64,000 nucleotides of DNA from Halomonas sp. (GTDB lineage Bacteria; Pseudomonadota; Gammaproteobacteria; Pseudomonadales; Halomonadaceae). Numbering within the stretch: position 1 is the first letter of the stretch; every line of letters starts with the position of its first letter. The stretch is taken from the NCBI GenBank assembly GCA_018401555.1, contig JAGYKP010000077.1, positions 1 through 64,000 of the forward strand, written 5' to 3'. Below are positions 17,647 to 26,900 of this stretch, piece after piece. The position numbers and the translations under genes were made by a program. The notes beneath the pieces were generated by a model. That model did not search any database and was not told where the DNA came from. It was given only the letters and a program-made list of their open reading frames with translations.

Positions 17647-19491
17647 TCAATCGAGCTTGGTGAGGTCGCGCACCGCGCCCTTGTCGGCCGAGGTGGCGAG
17701 CAGTGCATAGGCCTTGAGTGCCGCGGAGACCTTGCGGTCGCGCTGGATAGCGGGCTTCCAGGCATCGGCGCCCTTGGCCTCCATGGCCGCGCGGCGCTCG
17801 GCCAGCTCCGCATCGGAGAGCTTGACGTTGATGGCGCGGTTGGGGATATCGATCTGGATGATATCGCCCTGCTCGACCAGGCCGATGGCGCCGCCGGCAG
17901 CGGCCTCAGGGGAGGCGTGGCCGATGGAGAGGCCGGAGGTACCGCCGGAGAAGCGGCCGTCGGTGAGCAGCGCACACGCCTTGCCCAGCCCCTTGGACTT
18001 CAGGTAGCTGGTCGGGTAGAGCATCTCCTGCATGCCGGGACCGCCCTTGGGCCCCTCGTAGCGGATGACGACCACGTCGCCCTCCTTCACCTTGCCGCCG
18101 AGGATATGCTCCACTGCCTGGTCCTGGGATTCCACCACGTGGGCCGGCCCCTCGAACACCAGGATCGACTCGTCGACCCCGGCGCTCTTCACCACGCAGC
18201 CGTCGACGGCGATGTTGCCCTTGAGCACCGCCAGGCCGCCCTCCGTCGAGAAGGCGTGTTCCAGGTCGCGGATGCAGCCGGTGGCGCGGTCGCCGTCGAG
18301 GCTCGGCCAGCGAGCGCTCTGGGAGAAGGCGGTCTGGGTGGGGATGCCGCCGGGACCGGCCTTGTAGAACTCCACCACCTCGGGACTGGGACTGCGCATG
18401 ATGTCCCACTCATCCAGGGCGGCCTTCATGGAGTCGCCGTAGACGGTGGGCACCCGGGTATCCAGCACTCCGGCGCGATCCAGCTCGCCGAGGATGGCCA
18501 TGATGCCGCCGGCGCGGTGCACATCCTCGATATGGTACTTCTGGGTATTCGGGGCCACCTTGCACAGCTGCGGCACCTCACGCGAGAGGCGATCGATGTC
18601 CTCCATGGTGAAGTCGACCTCGGCCTCCTGGGCGGCGGCCAGCAGGTGCAGGATGGTGTTGGTGGAACCGCCCATGGCGATATCCAGGGTCATGGCGTTC
18701 CTGAACGCTGCCTTGGAACCGATGGCACGCGGCAGCAGATGCGACTCGTCACCCTCGTAGACCCGCTTGGCCAGCTCGACGATGCGGTGGCCGGCGTTCT
18801 CGAACAGGCGACGGCGATCGGCATGGGTGGCCACCACGGTGCCGTTGCCCGGCAGCGCCAGGCCCAGCGCCTCCATCAGGCAGTTCATGGAGTTGGCGGT
18901 GAACATCCCGGAGCAGCTGCCGCAGGTAGGGCAGGCGCTGCGTTCCACCTCGGCGAGGGTCTCGTCGTCGACGCTGTCGTCGGCGGCCATCACCATGGCG
19001 TCCACCAGGTCGAGGCCGTGGTCGAGCAGCTTGGTCTTGCCCGCCTCCATGGGGCCGCCGGAGACGAAGATCACCGGGATATTGAGGCGCATGGCGGCCA
19101 TCAGCATTCCGGGAGTGATCTTGTCGCAGTTGGAGATGCACACCAGGGCGTCGGCGCAGTGGGCATTGACCATGTACTCGACGCTGTCGGCGATCAGGTC
19201 GCGGCTGGGCAGCGAATAGAGCATGCCGTCATGGCCCATGGCGATGCCGTCGTCCACGGCGATGGTGTTGAACTCCTTGGCCACCCCGCCGGCCTTCTCG
19301 ATCTCGCGGGCCACCAGCTGTCCCATGTCCTTCAGGTGCACGTGGCCCGGCACGAACTGGGTGAAGGAGTTGGCCACCGCGATGATCGGCTTGTGGAAGT
19401 CGTCATCCTTCATGCCGGTGGCGCGCCACAGGGCGCGGGCGCCGGCCATGTTGCGGCCGGCGGTGGTGGTGCGGGAACGATACTCGGGCAT
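17647..19491 (-). CDS. ilvD: Dihydroxy-acid dehydratase IlvD
   Basis: 614 residues, intact, matching E. coli IlvD (616). [20 protein letters not shown] is the canonical N-terminus, so the start is at 19491 rather than the upstream in-frame ATG. The Fe-S cluster cysteines are in CISNCDK (about 122-128) and [11 protein letters not shown] (about 195-205). [11 protein letters not shown] and [10 protein letters not shown] near the C-terminus are conserved substrate/Mg sites. It catalyses the penultimate step of valine and isoleucine synthesis. It stands alone with its own terminator. Confidence 0.97.
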   Translation of the reverse strand: MPEYRSRTTTAGRNMAGARALWRATGMKDDDFHKPIIAVANSFTQFVPGHVHLKDMGQLVAREIEKAGGVAKEFNTIAVDDGIAMGHDGMLYSLPSRDLIADSVEYMVNAHCADALVCISNCDKITPGMLMAAMRLNIPVIFVSGGPMEAGKTKLLDHGLDLVDAMVMAADDSVDDETLAEVERSACPTCGSCSGMFTANSMNCLMEALGLALPGNGTVVATHADRRRLFENAGHRIVELAKRVYEGDESHLLPRAIGSKAAFRNAMTLDIAMGGSTNTILHLLAAAQEAEVDFTMEDIDRLSREVPQLCKVAPNTQKYHIEDVHRAGGIMAILGELDRAGVLDTRVPTVYGDSMKAALDEWDIMRSPSPEVVEFYKAGPGGIPTQTAFSQSARWPSLDGDRATGCIRDLEHAFSTEGGLAVLKGNIAVDGCVVKSAGVDESILVFEGPAHVVESQDQAVEHILGGKVKEGDVVVIRYEGPKGGPGMQEMLYPTSYLKSKGLGKACALLTDGRFSGGTSGLSIGHASPEAAAGGAIGLVEQGDIIQIDIPNRAINVKLSDAELAERRAAMEAKGADAWKPAIQRDRKVSAALKAYALLATSADKGAVRDLTKLD

Positions 19492-19574
19492 GGTGTCCTC
19501 TTCTTCGCGTGCGGCCGCCTGTGCCGGCGGCTCGGTGTCCAGATCAGCCCACGATTCTGGCACGCGACCGGCCG

Positions 19575-20242
19575 TCAGGCCAGTGACTCAGGCAGCGGCA
19601 CCAGCCGCCCCGCCTCCAGCCGGCAGCGACGATCGGCCAGGGCGTCGATGTCATCGCGGTCGTGACTGACCAGGATCACCGCGGCGCCCGCCTCCTGCTG
19701 GCGTCGCACCAGCGCCCAGAGCCCCTCGCGGGTGGCCTCGTCGAGGCCGGTGAAGGGGCTCGTCGAGCAGCAGCAGGGGCGAGGCCCGCAACAGGGCGCG
19801 CAACAGCGCCACCCGCTGGCGCTGGCCGCCGGAGAGCTCGCTGGGCAGGCGCGCCTCGAGGCCGGCGAGCCCCACCTCGGCCAGGCCTTCCGTGATGCGC
19901 CGGCGCTGGTCGGTGGTGAGCCTCAGGTCGGGCGCCATGCCCAGCCCCAGGTTGGCCCATACCGGCAGGTGGTCGAAGAGGTTGTGCTCCTGGAAGACGG
20001 TGGTGATGCCACGCTCCCAGGGCGGCCGCGCCAGCGAGGCCCTCGCCCCGCCAGGTCAGGGCGCCCCCTTCGGGCTCGAGAAACCCGGCCAGCAGCCCCA
20101 GCAACGTGCTCTTGCCACAGCCGGAGGGTCCCTCCACGGACAGGCACTCGCCCGGAGCCAGGCGGAAGGTGAAGGAGAAGGCCGGCGTCTCGCCGGGGTC
20201 GGCGCGATCATAGTGGAAGGTCAGGTCGCGACAGTCGAGCAT
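19575..20242 (-). CDS. thiQ: Thiamine ABC transporter ATP-binding protein ThiQ (frameshifted)
   Basis: ABC ATPase: Walker [10 protein letters not shown] (about 39-47), signature LSGGQRQR, Walker B LLLLDEP. Two breaks are visible. Near 20040 the frame must change to give [20 protein letters not shown] (Q-loop). Near 19757 the frame after LLLLDEP changes to [16 protein letters not shown] and then [14 protein letters not shown], ending at 19575. Repaired length is about 222 residues, typical for ThiQ. It is the last gene of thiB-thiP-thiQ and begins one base after thiP. Confidence 0.88.
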
Positions 20243-20243
20243 C

Positions 20244-21903
20244 TCAGGGTCTCCAGCGCGGGTGCGGCGGGCGCCGGGTCAGGCCACCCAGCACGGCGAA
20301 GGTCAGGGTCACCAGAACCAGCAGCAGCAAGGCGGTGGCCGCCGCCCCCTGCCAGCGGTAGCCACCCAGCTGCTGGTAGAGCAGCATCGGCAGGGTCGGC
20401 GCCGAGGGGCTGCCGAACAGGGCGATGACGCTGAAGTCCCCCAGCGACAGCGTCATCGCGTAGGCCAGCGCCAGGGCCAGCGGGCGGCGCAGCCGCGGCC
20501 AGGTGAGCCAGCGCAGGCGTGCCGGCCCGCGCACCCCGAGCTGGTCGGCCAGACGCGCCTCGGGGGCGGTCAGCCCCGGCAGCGCCCCACGCAGCACCTG
20601 CATGGCGAAGGGCAGCGCCATCAGGGCGTTGACCAGTACCACCAGGGCGTAGCCTTCCCAGCCGCTGCCCAGGGTGGGACGCAGCAGCAGGAAGAGCCCG
20701 GTGCCCAGCACCAGTGCCGGCACCACCAGGATCAGCTGACCGCCGCCCTCCATGACCAGGCCCAGGGCCCCGCGACCGCGGCGGCGCGGCCAGCGGCTGC
20801 CGGCCAGCAGCGCCAGCGCCAGGACGAGCGCCCCGAGGCCCGCTCCCAGCGCCATGACGAGGCTCCTGGCCGCCGCCGGCCACAGGCTCGCGGCCCGGGG
20901 TAGCTCGGCCAGGCCGCCCAGGCCGGCGATGACGATGGCCGCCAGGGGCGGGGCCAGCAGCGCCACCAGGGCCAGCAACCAGGCGGCATCGATCCAGCGC
21001 GATAGCCCCAGGGCGTCGCGGCGGCGCCAGCGCCCCAGGGCCGGCAGGACGCACGCTGCCCACCATCAGCGAGGGCGCCCCGCCCCGGGAGAGCGCCAGC
21101 AGCCACAGGCCCAGGCAGATCGTCAGCTGAGTCAGCGCCAGCAGCGCGGCAAGGGCCAGGTCGTGATCGAACTTGAGCGCCTGGTAGATCGCCACCTCGA
21201 GGGTGGAGCTGCGCGGCCCGCCGCCCAGGGTCATGACGATGGCGAAGCTGGTGAAGCAGAGCGTGAAGACCAGCGCCGCCAGCCGCGGCAGCAGCGATGC
21301 CAGGCGCGGCCACTCCAGGGTGCGCCAGATCGCGCCTCGCGAGAGTCCCAGCTGGGCGGCCAGCCGCCAGTGGGCCGCCGGCGCCGTCTCCAGCGCCTGC
21401 AGCATCAGTCGTGCGGCGAGCGGCAGGTTGTAGAACACATGGGCCAGCACGATGCCCGAGAGGCCGTAGAGATAGCCCGCCTCGAGACCGAACAACCACT
21501 CCCACAGCGGCGCCGCCCAGCCGCGCCGGCCATGCACCGCCACCAGGCCGAACAGGCCGATCAGGGTGGGCAGCACCAGCGAGAGCTCCATGGCGCGCAG
21601 CAGCAGGGCCCGGCCGGGGAAGGCGGGTCGCCGCGCCAGGGCCACGGCCACGGGCACGGCGAGCCCCACGCTGAGCAGCGTGGAGAGCGTGGCCTGCCAC
21701 AGGGTGAAGCGCAGGATGGCGGCGAACCATGGCTCCTGCCAGAGCATGGCCGGGTGCACCTCGCGGGCCTGCCACAGCAGCGCCCCCAGGCTGCCGAGCC
21801 CGAGGCCCGCCACCAGCGCCAGGGCGGCGAACCCCAGCCCCGGCGGCCAGGGCGAGGGGCGCGCCCAGCGCGGCGGCGTCAACGCGCCGCGGCGTTCAGC
21901 CAC
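20244..21903 (-). CDS. thiP: Thiamine ABC transporter permease ThiP (frameshifted)
   Basis: Twelve or so hydrophobic segments in two permease halves; each half has the EAA-like loop (AHWRLAAQLGLSRGAIWRTL and EARLADQLGVRGPARLRWLT). PTLIGLFGLVAVHGRRGW and LVVPALVLGTGLFLLL are characteristic of ThiP. A frame change near 21045-21060, between the two halves, splits the ORF. The repaired size is about 553 residues, close to E. coli ThiP (536). Its start overlaps the end of thiB by 25 bases. It forms the membrane channel for thiamine/TPP uptake. Confidence 0.9.
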
Positions 21904-22877
21904 TCGCGGATCCAGGCGCGGCGATTGTCGCGCACCTCCTCGGGCGTGAACGTCAGGCTCTCGGGGTCGATCAACCGCTCGAACACCGCCGGCAGCTCGT
22001 CACCCAGGTCGATGGCCGGGTTCATCACGTTGCCCAGCGGGATATGACGCTGGAAATCGGGCGTGAGCATGAAGGCCAGGAAGTCGCGGGCCAGCTCGGG
22101 CTCGTCGCTGGAGCTCAGCATCGCCGCGGTCTCCACCTGCAGGTAGTGGCCTTCCGCGAACTCGGCGGCCTGGTAACGGTCGGTCTCCTCCACCGCCATG
22201 TGGTAGGCCGGCGAGGTGGCGTAGGAGAGCACCATGGGCGCCTCGCCGTTCATGAACAGCGAGAAGTAGGCCTGGCTCCAGCCGTTGGTCACGGTGAGCA
22301 CCCGCTCGTTGAGCCTCGCCCAGGCCGCAGGGGCTTCATCGCCGTAGACATGCTTCATCCACAGCAGCAGCCCCTGTCCGGTGACGCTGGTGCGTGGGTC
22401 CTGGAGGATGATCTTGACGTCGTCCGGGGCCTCGAGCAGTTCGGCGAAGCTGCCCGGTGGATCCTCCAGCTGCTCGCTGTCGTAGACGAAGGCGAAGTGC
22501 CCCCAGTCGTAGGGCAGGAAGGTGTCGTCATCCCATGCGATGGGCAGCTCGAGCGCGCTCGTGTCGACGCCATGGGGCGCCAGCAGCTCGAGCCCGCGGG
22601 CCTCGGCCATCAGGTTCATGTCGAGGCCGAGCACCAGGTCGGCGCCGCTGCCCTCCCCCTCCAGGCGCAGGCGCTGGAGGATATCCACGCCACCATCCAG
22701 GGCCACGAAGCGCAGGTCGCAGTCGCCACAGCGCGCCTCGAAGGCCTCTTCGATGCCGGGTCCGGGCCCCCACTCGGAGACGAAGGAGTCATAGGTATAG
22801 ACGGTAAGCGTGCGCTCGGCGGCGGTAGCGGTGCCCGCCGCCGCCATGGTCAGGAGCAGGGCTGCCAGTCGTTGCAT
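21879..22877 (-). CDS. thiB: Thiamine-binding periplasmic protein ThiB
   Basis: 332 residues, intact. A Sec signal peptide occupies residues 1-19 (hydrophobic core LAALLLTMAAAGTATA, cleavage after ATA). LTVYTYDSFVSEWGPGPGIE onwards is the ThiB opening, and LPYDWGHFAFVYDSE and GLLLWMKHVYG are conserved. It binds thiamine, TMP and TPP for ThiPQ. The start at 22877 is the ATG of the signal peptide; longer upstream ORF extension is not supported. The leader has a hairpin but no recognisable TPP riboswitch. Confidence 0.93.
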   Translation of the reverse strand: MQRLAALLLTMAAAGTATAAERTLTVYTYDSFVSEWGPGPGIEEAFEARCGDCDLRFVALDGGVDILQRLRLEGEGSGADLVLGLDMNLMAEARGLELLAPHGVDTSALELPIAWDDDTFLPYDWGHFAFVYDSEQLEDPPGSFAELLEAPDDVKIILQDPRTSVTGQGLLLWMKHVYGDEAPAAWARLNERVLTVTNGWSQAYFSLFMNGEAPMVLSYATSPAYHMAVEETDRYQAAEFAEGHYLQVETAAMLSSSDEPELARDFLAFMLTPDFQRHIPLGNVMNPAIDLGDELPAVFERLIDPESLTFTPEEVRDNRRAWIREWLNAAAR

Positions 22878-22898
22878 GGGATGTCCCTTGTGATGGAT

Positions 22899-22932
22899 AA
22901 CCCCGGAATCGGTTCGGCACCGACCCGGGGTT
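22899..22932 (-). promoter_or_regulatory. Hairpin in the thiB leader
   Basis: AACCCCGG / CCGGGGTT (8 bp) encloses a second stem, TCGGT / ACCGA. It lies 22 bases upstream of the thiB start on the same strand. It could be an attenuator or the terminator of an insertion; I cannot tell which. Confidence 0.4.
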
Positions 22933-23037
22933 GTCTTGCCGCTGGTAGATTCCCCTGGGGTCAGACCCCGGCCAAGCCAGCAAAGCCTATCAAGGTGCAC
23001 CATTCCAGCGGTAATACCCTCCGCCGGGGTCTGACCC

Positions 23038-24344
23038 TGAGGCCTCCCCACGAATTATACAGTGACCCCCAGTTCGGCTTCTTGTCGCATGAGCCGAAGG
23101 AGTCTGTCCATTCGGCCCGCGGGATAGCGGGCTAGGATGGCTTCACAGCCAAGTCGCCAAAGCGAGACGCCTCGCCGTGAGCGACGCGTATTGCTCTGAT
23201 AGGCCGGTGCCTTCCCGCTCTATCAAGGGAAAGGCCGCTGGCCAGGAGGCGGAAGCTAGCCAGCATGGCGATGAGAAGCAGGATCTCGATACGGCGTGCA
23301 TGTCGGGTGCCATGCAAGTTAAACGCAAACCCGAACCGCTCGCTCTTGATATCCCGAAAGCCTTCCTCGATTTCCATGCGTCTGCTGTAGAGCTGCACGA
23401 CCTTGGCGGCGGTATGGTGGCGGGGTGTCAGATTACTGACTAGCACCCAGGGTTCTCGGTGCCCCTTGGCCACCTTGCGGCTTCGGGCAGCGCGTGACGC
23501 ACTGCCATTCTTGTTGCGGTCTTTGCGCCCTCGGTAGGGGGCGCGGTACAGGTACAGATGGGTCGCCAGTGACCGTGTCTTGGCCAGGGTGACGGAACCG
23601 CGTGCTGCTGGCTCGCGTGTCGCCAGCGGAAACAGCGATTCCAGGCGGCGCCAGTCGGACTCGCCGTCGTGCTTCAGTTGAGTTGCCCCACGCACTCGGC
23701 CGACGTAGTACCAGCCATACGCCTCAACAGCCCGTAACCAAGCTGTCTTGAAGCCGGCATCAGTGATGAGGATGGGCTTGGCCTGTGACGGCAACATCCA
23801 CGCCAGGTCCGCAAGGAGGGCCTTCTGGCAGCGGGGGCAGGCGTCTTTGTGATGCACACGTTCATAGATCGGAAACGATCGCTTCCCGAAGGGGATCGCG
23901 GCACGCAGCAGAAAATGATGTCCTCGGTCGTCGATCGGTGACCAGTCAACCAGAATGGTGGGATGTCGCTGAGTGCCCACGAGCAGGCGAGCGACATCTG
24001 CATAAAGCCAACGACGCTCACGCTGCAGGCGAGGGTTGCTGAGCAGGCGATCGACACACTTGATCGCGTGCTTGGGCTGAGCCTGGCGCGGGAGCTGGCG
24101 ACCGATTGCCGTCAGGGACAGGCGCTGCCCCGACAACAAGGCCTCGACGCATGTGGCGAGAGCATTGAAGCGGGCTGAATGCAGAAGGGAGGCTGAAGTC
24201 ATCAGAATCCTGTGCAAGAATTGGCGCGTCTGCATGGGCTCCTCGGCATATTGTTGGTTTGGCGATTAACAACATGCCTGCCCATGCAGACTTTTTTCAA
24301 TCCTAATATACTGATTTTCTTATTCTATTCGTGGGGAGGCCTCA
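23038..24344 (-). mobile_element. IS4-family insertion sequence, about 1307 bp
   Basis: Terminal inverted repeats of at least 18 bp: TGAGGCCTCCCCACGAAT at 23038-23055, with its exact complement at 24327-24344. The flanks carry an 11-bp direct repeat, GGGTCTGACCC (23027-23037 and 24345-24355), consistent with the 9-12 bp duplications of the IS4 family. One transposase gene fills the element on the minus strand. The AT-rich right end contrasts with the host sequence. Confidence 0.88.
23132..24235 (-). CDS. IS4-family transposase
   Basis: 367 residues, apparently intact. DDE-type acidic residues: Asp in LVDWSPIDD (about 95-103), Asp in LITDAGFKTAW (about 153-163), and Glu in the YREK signature YSRRMEIEEGFRDIKSERFG (about 284-303), which is specific to the IS4 family. 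A Cys pair in CPRCQKAL is a small subgroup feature. The inverted repeats lie just outside, and the element may still be active. Confidence 0.93.
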   Translation of the reverse strand: MQTRQFLHRILMTSASLLHSARFNALATCVEALLSGQRLSLTAIGRQLPRQAQPKHAIKCVDRLLSNPRLQRERRWLYADVARLLVGTQRHPTILVDWSPIDDRGHHFLLRAAIPFGKRSFPIYERVHHKDACPRCQKALLADLAWMLPSQAKPILITDAGFKTAWLRAVEAYGWYYVGRVRGATQLKHDGESDWRRLESLFPLATREPAARGSVTLAKTRSLATHLYLYRAPYRGRKDRNKNGSASRAARSRKVAKGHREPWVLVSNLTPRHHTAAKVVQLYSRRMEIEEGFRDIKSERFGFAFNLHGTRHARRIEILLLIAMLASFRLLASGLSLDRAGRHRPIRAIRVAHGEASRFGDLAVKPS

Positions 24345-24376
24345 GGGTCTGACCCCAAGATGGTGCCCGTCGCCGG

Positions 24377-26821
24377 TCAGCCGAATACCACCTTTGCCAC
24401 ATCCTTGTAGCGCCTGGCGAAGTGTACCGTCATGCCCTCCTTGAGGTGCTCCGGCAACTCGTCGTAGTCGCGGTGGTTGGCCTCGGGAAGGATCACCTCG
24501 AAGATGCCGCTGCGCCGGGCGGCGATCACCTTCTCGCGGATACCACCCACCGGCAGCACATGCCCGGTCAGGGTCAGTTCACCGGTCATCGCCAGATTGC
24601 GATCGATGGCCTGGTGGCGGGCCAGCGAGAGCAGCGCCGTGGTCATGGTCACCCCCGCCGAGGGGCCATCCTTGGGCGTGGCGCCCTCCGGCACGTGCAT
24701 ATGCACGAAGGCGGAATCGAAGAAGTCGGCGTCGGCGCCATACTCGGCCAGGTGCCCCAGCACATAGCTGTAGGCGATGTTGGCCGACTCCTGCATCACC
24801 TCGCCGAGCTTGCCGGTGAGCTTGAAGCCGCGGGTCAGCGAATGCACCTTGCCGGCCTCGATGGGCAGGGTCGCGCCGCCCATGGAGGTCCAGGCCAGGC
24901 CGGTGACCACGCCCTCGCCCTCGAGCACCTGCTCCTTGCGGAACAGTGGGGCCCCCAGATACTCCTCGAGATTCTTCACCGAGACCTTCACCGACTGCTG
25001 CTCACTCTCCAGCAGCTTGACCGCCGCCTTGCGCACGATGCGATGCAGCTGCTTCTCGAGCTGGCGTACCCCGGCTTCTCGTGCATAGCCCTCGATCACC
25101 TGGCGCAGCGCGGCGTCGGTGAGATTGATGCGCTTCTTGGGGATATTGTCGCGCTTGAGCAGCTTGGGCCACAGATGGTTCTTGGCGATCGCCACCTTCT
25201 CCTCGGCGATGTAGCCGGAGAGGCGAATCTGCTCCATGCGGTCGAGCAGCGCCGGGGGAATCGAGTCCAGGGTGTTGGCGGTACACACGAAGAGCACCTT
25301 GGAGAGGTCCAGGCGCACGTCCAGGTAGTGGTCGAGGAAGTCGACGTTCTGCTCCGGGTCGAGCACCTCGAGCAGCGCCGAGGCGGGGTCGCCCTGGAAG
25401 GACTGCCCCATCTTGTCGATCTCGTCGAGCATGATCACCGGGTTCTCGACCTCGACCTCCTTGAGGGCCTGGGCGAGCTTGCCGGGCATGGCGCCGATGT
25501 AGGTGCGCCGGTGGCCCTTGATCTCCGCCTCGTCGCGCATGCCACCCACCGAGAAGCGGTAGAACTCGCGCCCCAGCGCCTCGGCGATGGAGCGACCCAC
25601 CGAGGTCTTGCCGACCCCGGGCGGACCCACCAGCAGCACGATGGAGCCACCCACGTCGCCCTTGAAGGTACCCTCGGCGAGGAACTCGACGATGCGCTCC
25701 TTGACGTCGGCCAGGCCGTCATGGTCGCGGTCGAGCACCTGGCGCGCATGGGTGAGGTCGAGCTGGTCGTGGCTGCGTACGCCCCAGGGCATGCTGGTGA
25801 GCCAGTCGAGGTAGTTGCGGGTGGTGCCGTACTCCGGCGAGCCGGTCTCGAGCACCGCGAGCTTGTCGAGCTCCTCCTCGATGCGGGTCAGCACCTTGGG
25901 CGGCACCACCAGGCTCTCGAGGCGGTCACGGAAGGTATCGACGTCGTTCTCGCGGTCATCCTTGGAGATGCCCAGCTCGCGCTGGATCACCTTGAGCTGC
26001 TCGCGCAGGAAGAACTCGCGCTGGCGATCCTGCATCTGGGCGTTGACCTGGTCGCTGATCTCGCTCTGCAGCTGGGCAACCTCGATCTCCTTGCGCAGCA
26101 GCGGCAGCACCTTCTGCATGCGCGCCAGCACCGGCAGGGTGGCCAGCACGTCCTGCAGCTCGTGCCCCTTGGCCGAGGTGATGGCGGCGGCGAAGTCGGT
26201 GAGCGGCCCCGGCTCGTGGGGGCTGAAGCGATTGAGGTAGTGCTTGAGCTCCTCGCCGTAGAGCGGGTTGATCGGCAGCAGCTCCTTGATGCCGTTGATC
26301 AGCGACATGGCGTAGGCGCGCGCCTCGTCCGCCTCGGAATCCACCGGCTCGCGGGGGTAGCTCACCTCCACCAGGTAGGGCGGCTCCCGGGAGATCCAGC
26401 GCTGGATCCGGAAGCGCTGCAGGCCCTGGGCGATGAACTGCAGCTGGTCATCCTCGCCCTGCAGCTTGTGCATCTTCACCGCGGTACCGATCTCGGGGAA
26501 GTCGCCGTGATCCAGCCCCTCCAGGGCAGCATCACCGACGAAGGCCAGGCCCACGGTATGGTGGGGCGTCTTGGCGACCCGCTCGATGGTCTCCTCCCAG
26601 CGCTCGCGGTTGATCACCAGCGGCTGCACCTGGGCGGGGAAGAAGGGGCGGTTATGGATGGGCAGCAGGTAGATGCGCTCGGGCAGTGTCTCGCGGGCCG
26701 GCACCACGGAACGCTGGCTGTCGCCGGACGCCTCACCGAGGTCGAGGGCCTCATCCTGCTCCTGCTCGTCGTGGATCCATTCCGGCTCGTCAGAATCGTG
26801 GCGGTCCTGGTCGTCGCTCAT
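24377..26821 (-). CDS. lon: ATP-dependent protease Lon
   Basis: 814 residues, intact. N-terminal LAN substrate domain (about 45-250, LPERIYLLPIHNRPFFPAQV), AAA+ module with Walker A GPPGVGKTSV (about 394-403) and Walker B VIMLDEIDKM, and a serine protease domain with the catalytic Ser in PKDGPSAG (about 716-723) and Lys in REKVIAARRSG (about 760). It degrades misfolded and regulatory proteins, including type II antitoxins such as those in this window. An acidic 35-residue N-terminal extension precedes the usual start. A heat-shock-like promoter lies upstream. The IS sits 32 bases beyond its stop. Confidence 0.97.
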   Translation of the reverse strand: MSDDQDRHDSDEPEWIHDEQEQDEALDLGEASGDSQRSVVPARETLPERIYLLPIHNRPFFPAQVQPLVINRERWEETIERVAKTPHHTVGLAFVGDAALEGLDHGDFPEIGTAVKMHKLQGEDDQLQFIAQGLQRFRIQRWISREPPYLVEVSYPREPVDSEADEARAYAMSLINGIKELLPINPLYGEELKHYLNRFSPHEPGPLTDFAAAITSAKGHELQDVLATLPVLARMQKVLPLLRKEIEVAQLQSEISDQVNAQMQDRQREFFLREQLKVIQRELGISKDDRENDVDTFRDRLESLVVPPKVLTRIEEELDKLAVLETGSPEYGTTRNYLDWLTSMPWGVRSHDQLDLTHARQVLDRDHDGLADVKERIVEFLAEGTFKGDVGGSIVLLVGPPGVGKTSVGRSIAEALGREFYRFSVGGMRDEAEIKGHRRTYIGAMPGKLAQALKEVEVENPVIMLDEIDKMGQSFQGDPASALLEVLDPEQNVDFLDHYLDVRLDLSKVLFVCTANTLDSIPPALLDRMEQIRLSGYIAEEKVAIAKNHLWPKLLKRDNIPKKRINLTDAALRQVIEGYAREAGVRQLEKQLHRIVRKAAVKLLESEQQSVKVSVKNLEEYLGAPLFRKEQVLEGEGVVTGLAWTSMGGATLPIEAGKVHSLTRGFKLTGKLGEVMQESANIAYSYVLGHLAEYGADADFFDSAFVHMHVPEGATPKDGPSAGVTMTTALLSLARHQAIDRNLAMTGELTLTGHVLPVGGIREKVIAARRSGIFEVILPEANHRDYDELPEHLKEGMTVHFARRYKDVAKVVFG

Positions 26822-26867
26822 GGGGTCTCCCTTTCCAAGCGGTTGGGCGTGTGCCGTTGCACTGTGG

Positions 26868-26895
26868 AATGCGGGCGATGACCGGCAACTTCAAG
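26868..26895 (-). promoter_or_regulatory. Candidate sigma-32 promoter for lon
   Basis: On the minus strand CTTGAAG (26889-26895) and CCCGCATT (26868-26875) are 13 bases apart, close to the sigma-32 consensus CTTGAAA / CCCCATnT. It is about 47 bases before the lon start and overlaps the last codons of the preceding gene. Heat-shock control of lon is known in Enterobacteria. Confidence 0.5.
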
Positions 26896-26900
26896 TCTGG

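Larger units (their letters stand above)
22957..24357. repeat. Small palindrome-ended element (MITE/REP-like), split by an IS
   Basis: An 81-base core (22957-23037) has 15-bp terminal inverted repeats GGGTCAGACCCCGGC and GCCGGGGTCTGACCC. The right end is interrupted at 23037 by the IS4-family element and resumes at 24345 (GGGTCTGACCCC to 24356). Removing the IS and one target copy restores a symmetric element ending GGGGTCTGACCCC. Each end is itself a palindrome. No coding capacity. Confidence 0.65.

Noticed and set aside
17917-19665. A long plus-strand frame antisense to ilvD
   Set aside because: Gly/His/Val-rich shadow composition, and ilvD on the other strand is intact and full length. 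The same holds for the plus-strand frame across lon.
22878-23040. TPP riboswitch upstream of thiB
   Set aside because: Motifs such as CGGCGGAGGGTATTACC look superficially similar, but the conserved CUGAGA and ACCUGAUC elements are missing and this segment is part of the palindrome-ended repeat.
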